DNA from: Asticcacaulis solisilvae
GTDB lineage: Bacteria; Pseudomonadota; Alphaproteobacteria; Caulobacterales; Caulobacteraceae
NCBI RefSeq assembly: GCF_017875235.1
Contig: NZ_JAGGMI010000002.1
Span: 186,001-250,000, forward strand
Length of the DNA: 64,000 bases
Reading direction: 5' to 3'
Shown in pieces: positions 43,856 to 52,373 of this stretch; within the stretch, counting starts at the first letter, position 1; the number at the start of each line of letters is the position of its first letter. Both the position numbers and the translations under genes were made by a program. The notes under the pieces were generated by a model. The model searched no databases, had not been told where the DNA came from, and saw nothing but the letters and a program-made list of their open reading frames with translations.

Positions 43856-45041
43856 CCGTCACGATCAGAAGCCCAAGCGTCTCGGCAAACCCCTGGAAAG
43901 GATCTTTGCCGCCCTGTATCCCTTTGTTTGTCATAACGGAAACCGCAATACCATAGTCGGGGAAGAGCATGAAACTTGAAGCCGCGCCCTTTGCGGTGCC
44001 GTTGTGGTGGACCACCCGAACCTTGGTGCCGTCGTCCAACACTACCTCACCGACGCGCCACCCCATCGCGTAGTTCTGCGGATTGGGCGTCCCGTCCGCC
44101 AGCGGTTGCGGCGTCCAGAACGCCGTGCGCACCTCAGGCGGAAACAATGCGTTCGTGATCCAGGCCCCACCCAGTTTGGCAAGGTCTTCGGGCGCGGCCA
44201 CGAAGCCGCCGCCCGCCCACTTGATGCTGTCGTCCGTCGCCAGCGCGTCGCGGAACCGTCCATCGGCAAGTTCATAGGGCCGCACCCGGTGGTCATCCGG
44301 AATGATCCTGTCATCGGCGGACAGGCCAGCCAGTCCCAGCGGCGCCGCGACTTGCTGCTGGATCAGCGTGAGGTAGGATTTTCCGCCGGCCGCCTCCAGA
44401 ACGCCGCTCGACAGGACGGTGCCATAGCTGGAATAGGAAAACGACGTGCCCGGTTTGAACAGCAGCGGCGAGTCGGCAAAGGTCGCGACGGCCGCCTCGA
44501 CGCTATCGAAATGGCGGGTGTTTTCATAATCCCAGATCGGCGCACAGAAGCATACGCCATAATGCCGGATGCCGGCGGTGTGCGACAACAACTGCCGCGT
44601 CGTGATCGGCGAGCCCTTCTCCGGGAAATAGTCGATATAGCGTGTGATCGGCGCGTCGACGTCCAACCTGCCCTGATTGACCAGAATGGCGGCCAGCGTC
44701 GCATTGACCGCCTTGCTGCTGGAACCGATGCGGTACTGGCTGCGCGTCGTCGCGGGTACCAGCGTTCGCAAGTCGGCATAGCCCATGGCTGACGACCAAA
44801 CGATCTTGCCATCGATGCTCACGGCGGCGGACAGGCTCGGATAACGACCGCTGGCATATTGCTCGGAGAGAAAAGCCTGAAGCCTGGCGTATTTGGCATC
44901 CGTCGCCTCGGCGACCCGCGCAGGCTGAGGTTTCGGCAGGTCCTGCCATCCGAATGGCCATTCAATCAACGGCCGGAATAGAAGCCAGATTGCCGCCACA
45001 GCCACCAGTGCGGCGGACACCACTATTACGATTTTGCGCAT
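43839..45041 (-). CDS. Membrane-anchored serine hydrolase, beta-lactamase/DD-peptidase fold
   Basis: The 400-aa protein starts with a membrane anchor (IVIVVSAALVAVAAIWLLF) and has a class C-like serine hydrolase domain. The nucleophile motif SxxK appears in IGSSSKAVNATLAA. The YxN-position motif reads YSSYG, and the third motif is HHNGTAKGA (HNG). This group includes esterases, DD-peptidases and lactamase-like proteins; the substrate is open. AAAGG seven bases before ATG 45041 sets the start. An earlier ATG at 45056 is possible. It heads an overlapping three-gene unit with the kinase and regulator. Confidence 0.87.
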   Translation of the reverse strand: MRKIVIVVSAALVAVAAIWLLFRPLIEWPFGWQDLPKPQPARVAEATDAKYARLQAFLSEQYASGRYPSLSAAVSIDGKIVWSSAMGYADLRTLVPATTRSQYRIGSSSKAVNATLAAILVNQGRLDVDAPITRYIDYFPEKGSPITTRQLLSHTAGIRHYGVCFCAPIWDYENTRHFDSVEAAVATFADSPLLFKPGTSFSYSSYGTVLSSGVLEAAGGKSYLTLIQQQVAAPLGLAGLSADDRIIPDDHRVRPYELADGRFRDALATDDSIKWAGGGFVAAPEDLAKLGGAWITNALFPPEVRTAFWTPQPLADGTPNPQNYAMGWRVGEVVLDDGTKVRVVHHNGTAKGAASSFMLFPDYGIAVSVMTNKGIQGGKDPFQGFAETLGLLIVTDDATD

Positions 45042-45043
45042 CG

Positions 45044-45090
45044 TCTTGCCTTTCATGCTGCCGCAAAGATAGCGGCGCTGACAGGCAAGA
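45044..45090 (-). promoter_or_regulatory. Leader hairpin covering the serine hydrolase ribosome-binding site
   Basis: In mRNA orientation TCTTGCCT (45090-45083) can pair with AGGCAAGA (45051-45044), directly before the ATG. An inner GCCGC/GCGGC stem stacks on it. The outer stem contains part of the AAAGG ribosome site, so folding should lower translation. This is sequence-based; no ligand or temperature response is known. Confidence 0.45.
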
Positions 45091-45117
45091 CGAGTGACAG
45101 ATGTCATGAAGGTGCTA

Positions 45118-45139
45118 CACTTTTCGCCATATCGCTCTA
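45118..45139 (-). repeat. Copy of the TAGAGC extragenic element
   Basis: Read on the minus strand, it begins TAGAGCGATATGGCGAAAAG and is identical over 22 bases to 19652-19673. Its first three bases are the stop codon of the truncated oxidoreductase frame. Confidence 0.8.
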
Positions 45140-45793
45140 TGCAGCGCCCTCACCGCGCAGAACCTTGATGAGGGCCGCGAGTTCCTGATCCGCTAGACCG
45201 GACGCCTCAGCACGGATCAGCCAGCCATTGACCAGATCCGGCAGTTCGCGATTTATGCCCAGCGCCGCCGACGTGCGCGCAATACGATCGACCGCGGCGA
45301 TAGAGATTCGCATAGGGCTTTCTGACACGGCGTAGTTGTCCGACGCGATCACTTGTCCCTGATGAGCAAAGAAGGCTCCGAAGCTCGGCGATATACCCTC
45401 GACCAGCTTGCCGAAAACACCGGTGTCTATCCCGTTTGCTTCGGCGATCCGTGCACCGTGCAGGAAGCCGGCATAGGCGCCGTAGACATAGGACAGTGTC
45501 GCCAGGTCCATAAACGCCGTCGCGTCCTGGGCCTCGCCCAGATAGACCAGGTTTCCGGCCAGAACGCGCAATATATGTTCGGCGGCGTCGAATGCCGAAC
45601 GCTTGCCCGACAACAGGATCGGCGTATTGGCTTCGCCCATCTGGCTTGGCGCCGCCTGTATCGCACCATCGACATATGTCCCGCCGGCGGCGGCCACGCG
45701 GTCTGAAAATACCCTAGCCATCTCTGGTCCGGTGGTGCCAAGATTGATCATGAAACGGTCAGGCTTGGGAGGAAACATGTCGGACAACAACAC
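45137..45793 (-). pseudogene. Truncated NAD(P)-dependent imine reductase-like oxidoreductase
   Basis: The 218-codon frame carries the C-terminal helical domain and the last Rossmann strand of a 6-phosphogluconate/imine-reductase-family protein: MINLGTTGPEMARVF, TYVDGAIQAAPSQMG and DLATLSYVYGAYAGFLHGAR. Family members are near 290 aa and start with a GxGxxG dinucleotide fold of about 75-80 residues, which is absent. The homology stops at about 45750-45780, exactly where the divergent small gene begins. It cannot bind cofactor normally, so it is probably a remnant. Confidence 0.7.
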
Positions 45794-46124
45794 CGTCTAT
45801 CTGAGCACAAAGCAGCACACGGTTATGGTGCACATTCACCTCCCACGATTTTTCGTGTTTGCCTACATTGCCCGTGCGTCCATCGGCTTTATGGCTGAAA
45901 AGTTCGATCATGTGATCGCCCACGGGCAACATGGCGAATTTGGAGGCCTGGAAGACAACGGCAAAGACTGTGTGCTTTATTTTCACGGCCCGAATGCAGA
46001 TGCCATTTGGGCCATCATCCAGCCTGTATTGTCTCGGCGACTAAAGGGATACAAGGGTTTCGTGCGTAAGAAATACGGATCAGAGGACGATCCAAACGCT
46101 TATGAACAGCTGACTCATTGGTGA
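45777..46124 (+). CDS. Small protein of unknown function
   Basis: A 115-aa protein without signal or membrane segments, beginning MSDNNTVYLSTKQHTVMVHI, with GPNADAIWAIIQPVL and a basic RRLKGYKGFVRKKYG. GGAGG at 45769-45773 supports the start. I recognise no family; the fold may be a small alpha-beta domain. It overlaps the 5' end of the truncated oxidoreductase frame on the other strand, so its arrival may have removed that gene's start. Confidence 0.65.
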   Translation: MSDNNTVYLSTKQHTVMVHIHLPRFFVFAYIARASIGFMAEKFDHVIAHGQHGEFGGLEDNGKDCVLYFHGPNADAIWAIIQPVLSRRLKGYKGFVRKKYGSEDDPNAYEQLTHW

Positions 46125-46215
46125 TTTTGCAAAGAAGTGTCCGGTGTGCCCTTGGCGGTAGATGCTGGGGATGATGTAGCACCGTGTTTTCGCCCTACCA
46201 CCACCGTCGCCGAAA

Positions 46216-47448
46216 TTAGTCAGCCGGCGTCGCGTTCCACAACGTATCGAATGGCAAGGCCGCCGCACCCAGCGCCGCGGCGTTTTCCTTGATGACGGCC
46301 TTGCGCACGATGGTCCGCGACCAGCTTACGCCCAGATTCATCGACAGCCGCTTGCTGAGTTCGTCGCATAACGCGTCCTGCAGGACCTGCGGCAGCCGCC
46401 CGCCGATATAGATTGCGTCCGGATCGATACCGTAGGTCAGGGTCAGAAGCGCCGGATAAAGGTAATCCGACACTTCGGCGATCCATTCGCGCACGCACGG
46501 CAGGCGTTCGAGGTTAAGTCCTTCCAGGTCTTTCGGCGACTGAGCGCGGATACCGTTTTCCCTCAGCACGTCATAGAGGTGCGACAGCAGCAGTCCATCG
46601 CCCAGTGTCTTTTGCAGGTTGGTCCGGCGCGACCGGAAGGGATTAAATTGCGGCAGAAAGCCGATTTCACCGCTGCGCCCGCGCGCGCCCCGGTGATACT
46701 GGCGGTTGACGACCAGCCCTCCCCCCAGGCCCGCGTTCAAAAGCAGGTAAAAGAAGGAGTTGCTTTCCTGGCCGCCGCCGAAATGCATCTCGCCTATCGC
46801 GGCCGCGGCAGCATCATTTTCGTGGAAGATCGGAAAATCGACGATGTCTTCCAGCAAGGACTGCGCCGTCACATCGCTCCATTCGCGATAGGAGTCCGGC
46901 TGGCCCGGCAAGGTAATCGCACCCAGGTCGTCCGGAATGGCCACGCCGATACCTTTTATTTGTGCCTTGCCGATCACTGGATCGCTGAGCGCTTCGCTCA
47001 GCGACTCGCGGACGAACACCCTCACCGCTTCCGGTCCGGCAAAGGCGATTTCGGCATGGAACTGCATGCGCACTACTGCGGAAAAGTCGAGCACGACAAG
47101 CGTCAGGTGGTCGCGGTCGATATTCAGCCCCAGGGAAAAGGCGCCGTCGGGATTGATCGCCAGCTCGATCGCCGGCTGGCCACGCTCGCCATTCTTGCGG
47201 CCATCAACGATGATCAGGCCATTTTCAGCAAGTTGCTTGGTGATTTTGAATATACTGGGCACCGACAACCCTGTGGCCTCGGCGATATCAACCCGCGTGG
47301 CGCGCGTCCGCACCCGGATCGCCTGCAACACCATGCGCCGGTTGTGCTTGCCGGCGTCGACAATGTTGGCGCCGCGCAAGCCCAACTTCGCATGCGATGG
47401 CGGGCTGAACGTACCAAGACCTTTCTGCAACGGGTTTTGCTTATTCAT
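46216..47448 (-). CDS. ROK-family (NagC/XylR-type) transcriptional repressor
   Basis: The 410-aa protein has an N-terminal winged helix (about residues 30-95: NRRMVLQAIRVRTRATRVD, GLSVPSIFKITKQLAENGLI) and a ROK sugar-kinase-like domain (FHENDAAAAAIGEMHFG, LLLNAGLGGGLVVNRQYHRG, GRSGEIGFLPQF). The cysteine zinc motif common in ROK proteins is absent. Such regulators sense a sugar and repress uptake and catabolic genes. It is divergent from a GPH-type sugar transporter, its likely target. Confidence 0.9.
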   Translation of the reverse strand: MNKQNPLQKGLGTFSPPSHAKLGLRGANIVDAGKHNRRMVLQAIRVRTRATRVDIAEATGLSVPSIFKITKQLAENGLIIVDGRKNGERGQPAIELAINPDGAFSLGLNIDRDHLTLVVLDFSAVVRMQFHAEIAFAGPEAVRVFVRESLSEALSDPVIGKAQIKGIGVAIPDDLGAITLPGQPDSYREWSDVTAQSLLEDIVDFPIFHENDAAAAAIGEMHFGGGQESNSFFYLLLNAGLGGGLVVNRQYHRGARGRSGEIGFLPQFNPFRSRRTNLQKTLGDGLLLSHLYDVLRENGIRAQSPKDLEGLNLERLPCVREWIAEVSDYLYPALLTLTYGIDPDAIYIGGRLPQVLQDALCDELSKRLSMNLGVSWSRTIVRKAVIKENAAALGAAALPFDTLWNATPAD

Positions 47449-47489
47449 ATGCGTATTATCGGCGCCAATCAGCGTCGCGCCCCCCTTGA

Positions 47490-47503
47490 TGACAGCGCTA
47501 ACA
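47490..47503. promoter_or_regulatory. Operator-like TGACAGCGCTAACA
   Basis: This 14-base site differs at two positions from the perfect palindrome TGTTAGCGCTAACA, the form bound by LacI-family sugar regulators in Caulobacterales and Xanthomonads. It lies 42 bases before the ROK regulator gene in the 293-base spacer shared with the transporter. The rest of that spacer is AT-rich and holds no gene. Confidence 0.4.
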
Positions 47504-47741
47504 TCTTAACTTGCACCGCGTCAACTACAGCAATGCAAAAAAGCAAATTCAATCAAACATTTCATTAATACTCGACTATTGCAGCGATTAACTATTAAAA
47601 CTTAATTTATTAAGCCTTGTCGCGAACGCGCGCTCCGGCCGCGATGACAATAGCGTCAAATGGCATTGGCAAATCAGTCGCTTCGTCGTAGTTCTTGAGT
47701 GGGGCTGCTGATTTGACAACCGTCTTTGACAACTGTCCGGT

Positions 47742-49121
47742 ATGACCGGGCAAGGGGGAAACTTGACCACACCGTCTCCGGCGCCAGCCCAAACCGCCCA
47801 GCGCCAGGTGAGCCTGCCGCAGATGCTGGCCTTTATCGGTCCCTGCGTGCCGTTCGCGGCGCTTGGCCTGCCGCTTGTCGCTATCCTGCCCGAATATTAC
47901 GGCACCCAGCTTCAGTTGGGCGGCATTGTCGGCCTGATCTTCTTCATCGTGCGCTGCGGCGACATCCTGATCGACCCGCCGCTTGGCCACTGGATGGACC
48001 GGACGCGCACAAAACTCGGCCGCTTCAAGCTTTGGATGCTTTTGTGCCTGCCGGTCCTGTTTGTCAGCACTGGCTTTATCTTCCTGGCTGAAAAAGGCGT
48101 TGGCAATATCTATCTCGGCTTGTGGCTTCTGGTGCTTTACATCGGCTTTTCCATGGCAGCGCTCAGCCAGTCGAGCTGGGGATCGGTGCTGTCGACCGAT
48201 TATGACGAACGTTCGCGCATCTTCGCCTTCTGGCAAGTCGGCAATATACTGGGCATCATCTGTGCCGCCGTTATCCCGGTCGCCGCGCAAGGCATGGGCT
48301 ATAGCTATGTCGATGGTGTGCGGGCGGTCGGCCTGTTCATTATGGTCGCCCTGCCGATCACGATCGGCATTGCCATGCTGGTCGTGCCGGAGAAAGTGTC
48401 GAACACCAACACCCACGACCTGAAGCTCAGCCACTATTTCGATATGTGGAAGCGCAAGAATGTCCGCTGCATCCTGTGGGCCGACCTGTTCATGGGGCTG
48501 GCGCCGGGCATCATGGGCGCCCTGCTCTTCTATTTCTTCGAACAGGTCAAGGGCCTGACGCGGATGGAGGCTTCGATCGCCATGCTGCTCTATTTCGTCG
48601 CCGGCATTGTCGGCGCCCCGATCTGGGTGATGGTGTCGAAGAAGTTCAACAAGCACGTAACACTGATCTGGTCGAGCGTCCTGTTCGCCGTCCTGTATGC
48701 TGCCATGGCGTTCGCGCCAGAGGGCAATTTCATCGGCTGCGCCATACTGACCTTCCTGAATGGCATTCCCTACGCCGCTTCACTCTTGCTCACGCGCGCC
48801 CTGATGGCCGATATCGGTGACGAGGTCATGGCAGAAAGCGGCCACGACCATAAGGGCACGCTGATGGCCATCTTGTCGGCGACGACCAAGGTCGGCTACG
48901 CGCTATCGGCCCTGACCATCACCATCCTCGAAGTCCTGGGGCTCAACGTCAAGGTGCCGTCCGCCACCCCCGCCGACGCGCTGATGTGGGTGCAGATCTT
49001 CTTCGTCGGCCTGCCGGTCCTGTTCCTGCTGCTTGGCGCAGTGGTCATGAAGGACTATGACCTGACACCTGAGAAGCACCGCGCCATCATGGACGGCTTG
49101 CGCGCAAAGGACATTGTGTGA
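47742..49121 (+). CDS. GPH-family (MelB-like) sugar:cation symporter
   Basis: This 459-aa transporter has 12 predicted helices. The family motif is DPPLGHWMDRTRTKLGRFKLWML (here split as DPPLGHWMDRTRTK and LGRFKLWML), and the central loop has a VVPEKVSNTNTHDLK segment. It probably imports a di- or oligosaccharide or glycoside; the substrate is not readable from sequence. The start is unclear: ATG 47742, or TTG 47763, which has a GGGGGA ribosome site. It is divergent from the ROK repressor and overlaps mazG by four bases. Confidence 0.9.
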   Translation: MTGQGGNLTTPSPAPAQTAQRQVSLPQMLAFIGPCVPFAALGLPLVAILPEYYGTQLQLGGIVGLIFFIVRCGDILIDPPLGHWMDRTRTKLGRFKLWMLLCLPVLFVSTGFIFLAEKGVGNIYLGLWLLVLYIGFSMAALSQSSWGSVLSTDYDERSRIFAFWQVGNILGIICAAVIPVAAQGMGYSYVDGVRAVGLFIMVALPITIGIAMLVVPEKVSNTNTHDLKLSHYFDMWKRKNVRCILWADLFMGLAPGIMGALLFYFFEQVKGLTRMEASIAMLLYFVAGIVGAPIWVMVSKKFNKHVTLIWSSVLFAVLYAAMAFAPEGNFIGCAILTFLNGIPYAASLLLTRALMADIGDEVMAESGHDHKGTLMAILSATTKVGYALSALTITILEVLGLNVKVPSATPADALMWVQIFFVGLPVLFLLLGAVVMKDYDLTPEKHRAIMDGLRAKDIV

Positions 49122-49909
49122 GCGACACCCCTGCCATCAACGCGTTGTTAGAGGTCATGCGCCGCTTGCGCGACCCCGAAACCGGCTGCCCATGGGACAA
49201 GGAACAGACCTTCGCGACCATCGCCCCCTACACGGTCGAGGAGTCCTATGAGGTCGCCGATGCCATCGCGCGCGACGACATGCGTGACCTGAAAGAAGAG
49301 CTGGGCGACCTGCTCTTCCAGGTCGTCTTTCACAGCCGCATCGCCGAAGAGGCCGGACTGTTCAATTTCGACGACGTTGCCAAGGGCATGGCGGACAAGC
49401 TGATCCGCCGCCATCCACACGTCTTCAGCGACGCATCGCATCGCACCGCCGATGAGCAGACGGTGGCGTGGGAAGCCGTCAAGGCCGAAGAGCGCAAGGC
49501 CAAGGACAAGGGCGGCATATTGGACGATGTGCCGATCGGCTTGCCCGCCCTGACACGCGCCGCCAAGCTGACCAAGCGTGCCGCCCGCGTCGGCTTTGAT
49601 TGGCCCACGCTCAACGAGGTCCTCGACAAGCTCGATGAAGAGACGCAGGAACTGAAGGCGGAGATCGACGCCGGCGACATGGACAAGGCGCGCGCCGAAC
49701 TGGGCGATCTTCTGTTCGTCATGGCCAACCTGGCGCGCAAGCTTGACGTGGAGCCCGAAGACGCGCTGCGCATGACAAATGCAAAATTCGTCCGCCGTTT
49801 CGAGACGATCGAAGCGGCCCTGAAGACCCAGGGACGTACGCCGGAACAATCGTCACTGGCGGAAATGGACGCACTTTGGAATGCGGCCAAGAACACAGAA
49901 AAAGCTTGA
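49118..49909 (+). CDS. mazG: Nucleoside triphosphate pyrophosphohydrolase MazG
   Basis: The 263-aa enzyme hydrolyses NTPs to NMP and PPi and lowers ppGpp in E. coli. It has two MazG repeats, the first with CPWDKEQTFATIAPYTVEES-type (CPWD, EESYE) and ELGDLLFQVVFH metal-binding EExxxxxxExxD, the second with DEETQELKAEI and ELGDLLFVMANLAR. The start is GTG, overlapping the transporter stop. In many relatives mazG follows hflX on one strand; here it faces hflX with an HxlR gene between. Confidence 0.94.
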   Translation: MSDTPAINALLEVMRRLRDPETGCPWDKEQTFATIAPYTVEESYEVADAIARDDMRDLKEELGDLLFQVVFHSRIAEEAGLFNFDDVAKGMADKLIRRHPHVFSDASHRTADEQTVAWEAVKAEERKAKDKGGILDDVPIGLPALTRAAKLTKRAARVGFDWPTLNEVLDKLDEETQELKAEIDAGDMDKARAELGDLLFVMANLARKLDVEPEDALRMTNAKFVRRFETIEAALKTQGRTPEQSSLAEMDALWNAAKNTEKA

Positions 49910-50023
49910 ATTTCACACCCTTATTTTCATTGCAAAATAAAAGCCACAGATTTTAATTGTTATCCGCAACCCAAATTCGCGCGATCCTTGCGAATCGAAA
50001 GGCAGCGGCGTTAAGGTTTGTGA

Positions 50024-50626
50024 ATGCCCCAGCGTTCATCGTCAGAGTCCGTCATGCCGCGTTCCAAGAAGCCCGCCCCCCAGCCGGAGGCCTCACGCCC
50101 CCGTTCACGGCTGATCCGCGGAGACGCGCCCAAGGTGGCAAAGCCGGTCACCAAGGTGGCAAAGCCCATGGGCCGCCGGTCGTTGTGCCCGATCAACATG
50201 GTGCTTGAGGCGGTCGGCGACAGCTGGTCGATGCTGATCATTCGCGACCTCATGTTGCGCGGCCACACCAGCTACCAGGCTTTCCTGCGCTCTGAGGAAA
50301 AGATCGCCACCAACATCCTGGCCGATCGCCTGGCGAAGCTGGAACAGAACGGCCTGATCACCAAGTCCGCCGATCCGGCCGATGCGCGCAAGTTCATCTA
50401 CCGCCTGACGCACAAGGGCGCCGACCTGGCACCGCTTCTGGTCGAAATGACGCTCTACAGCCTGAAGCACGAAACGCGGATCGACATGCCCAAGGAGGTC
50501 GTCGCCGAGATGCAGAAGAACAAGCAGGCCTTTGCATCGAAGCTGACGCGCAACTTCACGCCCAAGACCCGTCGGGCCGTCAAGGTCGAGGTCGATCCCG
50601 CCGAGGAAACGCTCAGCCTGTTCTAA
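50024..50626 (+). CDS. HxlR-type HTH transcriptional regulator
   Basis: The 200-aa protein has a basic, Pro/Lys-rich N-terminal tail of about 45 residues, then an HxlR domain with the typical CPINMVLEAVGDSWSMLIIR and ILADRLAKLEQNGLI, and a KFIYRLTHKGADL wing. The single conserved Cys at the start of the domain (RRSLCP) can be redox-sensing in some members. ATG at 50054 (MPRSKKPAP) is an alternative start. Its 3' end overlaps the convergent hflX gene by four bases. Confidence 0.9.
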   Translation: MPQRSSSESVMPRSKKPAPQPEASRPRSRLIRGDAPKVAKPVTKVAKPMGRRSLCPINMVLEAVGDSWSMLIIRDLMLRGHTSYQAFLRSEEKIATNILADRLAKLEQNGLITKSADPADARKFIYRLTHKGADLAPLLVEMTLYSLKHETRIDMPKEVVAEMQKNKQAFASKLTRNFTPKTRRAVKVEVDPAEETLSLF

Positions 50627-51957
50627 GAGACGGAGGCTTGTAGCTTCTCGAAGCGGCCATAGGCCTGATCAGACAACTTGACGCGCAGGTGGACCTTGCC
50701 GTCCTCGTCCTCAAACCGATCCAGGACGCGGCCCTGGCTGTACAGAAACGCCAGCAATTCGCCTTGCTGCGGCTCCAGTACGACGTCCATCTCTTCGCCG
50801 GCGGCGTCGACCAGTTGCGCGACCTTAGCCAGCAGCGCGTGGATGCCCTCACCCGTCACAGCCGAGACCGGCAGCGGCTTGTTGCCGGCGCGGTCGGTTA
50901 CGGCACGCGCCAGAAAAACCTCTTTGGAGTCAGCGTCCAACAGGTCGATCTTATTCCAGACCTCGACCATCTTCGACCGGTCGAGTTCCGGCAGGATGTG
51001 GCCCAGGACCTGTTCGACATCGGTCTTCTGGGCTTCGGTTTCCGGATTGGACACATCGCGGACGTGCAGGATCAAGTCGGCCTCGATGACCTCTTCCAGC
51101 GTGGCGCGAAAGGCGGCGACCAGTTCGTGCGGCAAGTCCGAGATGAAACCGACCGTATCGGAGATGATGGCCGAGCGGCCATTGGGAAGCTTCAGCGTCC
51201 GCAGGGTGGTGTCGAGCGTGGCGAACAAAAGGTCCTTGGCGAAGACTTCGGCGCGCGTCAGATGATTGAACAGGGTCGACTTGCCGGCATTGGTGTACCC
51301 GACCAGGGCGACGATCGGATACGGCACCTTCTTGCGCGCAGAGCGGTGCAGGCCGCGCGTCCGGCGCACCTCTTCAAGTTCTGCCTTAAGCAGCTTGATC
51401 TTGTCGGCGATCATCCGCCGGTCGAGTTCGATCTGGGTTTCACCTGGGCCGCCGGTGGTACCGGTGGCGCGCTGGCGTTCCAGGTGGGTCCAGGTCCGCA
51501 CCAGGCGCGAGCGTTCGTATTCGAGGCGCGCCAGCTCGACCTGCAGCTTGCCTTCGCGGGTGCGGGCGCGCCGACCGAAGATTTCGAGGATCAGACCGGT
51601 TCGGTCTATGACCTTGACGCCCAGGGCCTTTTCGAGATTACGCTGCTGGATGGGCGTAAGCGCACCATTGACGACACAAAGCGTCGCCTCAGCCTCTTCG
51701 CATAAGGCCTTGATTTCATCGACCTTACCCTGACCGAACAAGGTAGCCGGATTCACTTTTCGTACCCGCGCCGTCATTTCGCCGACGATCTCGAGGTCGA
51801 GCGCAAGGGCCAGGCCTGTCGCTTCCTCCAGACGCGACTCTTCAAACCGGCGCGGGGCGGCGCGCTCAGCCGAAGCATGCGTTACGATGTCCGGGTCAAC
51901 GACGATGGCACGCTCCGTTTCCGGAGCGTGTTCATGAAAGCGGTCAGTCAATGACAA
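50623..51957 (-). CDS. hflX: Ribosome-associated GTPase HflX
   Basis: This 444-aa GTPase splits stalled ribosomes under stress. The N-terminal HflX domain (about residues 30-200) has NPATLFGQGKVDEIK and the coiled segment ERQRATGTTGGPGETQIELD (here HLERQRATGTTGGPGE). The G domain has VGYTNAGKSTLFN (G1), DTVGFISDLPHEL (G3) and NKIDLL (G4). It follows hfq by 21 bases, the conserved hfq-hflX pair. Confidence 0.96.
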   Translation of the reverse strand: MSLTDRFHEHAPETERAIVVDPDIVTHASAERAAPRRFEESRLEEATGLALALDLEIVGEMTARVRKVNPATLFGQGKVDEIKALCEEAEATLCVVNGALTPIQQRNLEKALGVKVIDRTGLILEIFGRRARTREGKLQVELARLEYERSRLVRTWTHLERQRATGTTGGPGETQIELDRRMIADKIKLLKAELEEVRRTRGLHRSARKKVPYPIVALVGYTNAGKSTLFNHLTRAEVFAKDLLFATLDTTLRTLKLPNGRSAIISDTVGFISDLPHELVAAFRATLEEVIEADLILHVRDVSNPETEAQKTDVEQVLGHILPELDRSKMVEVWNKIDLLDADSKEVFLARAVTDRAGNKPLPVSAVTGEGIHALLAKVAQLVDAAGEEMDVVLEPQQGELLAFLYSQGRVLDRFEDEDGKVHLRVKLSDQAYGRFEKLQASVS

Positions 51958-51978
51958 AGTCCCCTTTGAACAGGGACC

Positions 51979-52227
51979 TTAGTCATCAGACTCGTCTTCC
52001 TGTTCGTACAGTTGCACGGGCGCGGCCGGCATGATGGTCGAAATCGCGTGCTTATACACCAGCTGGCTTTGGCCATCGCGGCGCAGCAACACGCAGAAAT
52101 TGTCGAACCAGCTGACGATGCCTTGCAGCTTCACGCCGTTGATCAGAAAAATGGTGAGTGGCGTTTTGGTTTTGCGGACACTGTTGAGAAACGTGTCTTG
52201 CAGGTTTTGTTTTTTGTCGTGGGACAT
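51979..52227 (-). CDS. hfq: RNA chaperone Hfq
   Basis: This 82-aa hexameric Sm-like protein pairs small RNAs with mRNAs. Sm1 is [20 protein letters not shown] with the [14 protein letters not shown] continuation, and Sm2 carries the [10 protein letters not shown] motif of the proximal RNA site. A short acidic tail (QEDESDD) follows. An AGAAGGGCC-like ribosome site lies before the ATG. The 146-base spacer from dat contains no gene and may hold the hfq promoter. Confidence 0.98.
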   Translation of the reverse strand: MSHDKKQNLQDTFLNSVRKTKTPLTIFLINGVKLQGIVSWFDNFCVLLRRDGQSQLVYKHAISTIMPAAPVQLYEQEDESDD

Positions 52228-52373
52228 TGATGGCCCTTCTCGTTTGCTAAAGATCGGGAGCAGGATACTCCCACACAGAACACAGTTGCGCGCCCATACT
52301 CATTCCGGGAACGCGCGTAACGATATTAGGCGTATGTGATCCCATTTTTCAACCGCACTGCGGTAAATTTATT

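Noticed and set aside
47580..47620. Possible CtrA boxes (TTAA-N7-TTAA) in the AT-rich ROK/transporter spacer
   Set aside because: TTAA words occur, but none has the seven-base spacing of the consensus.
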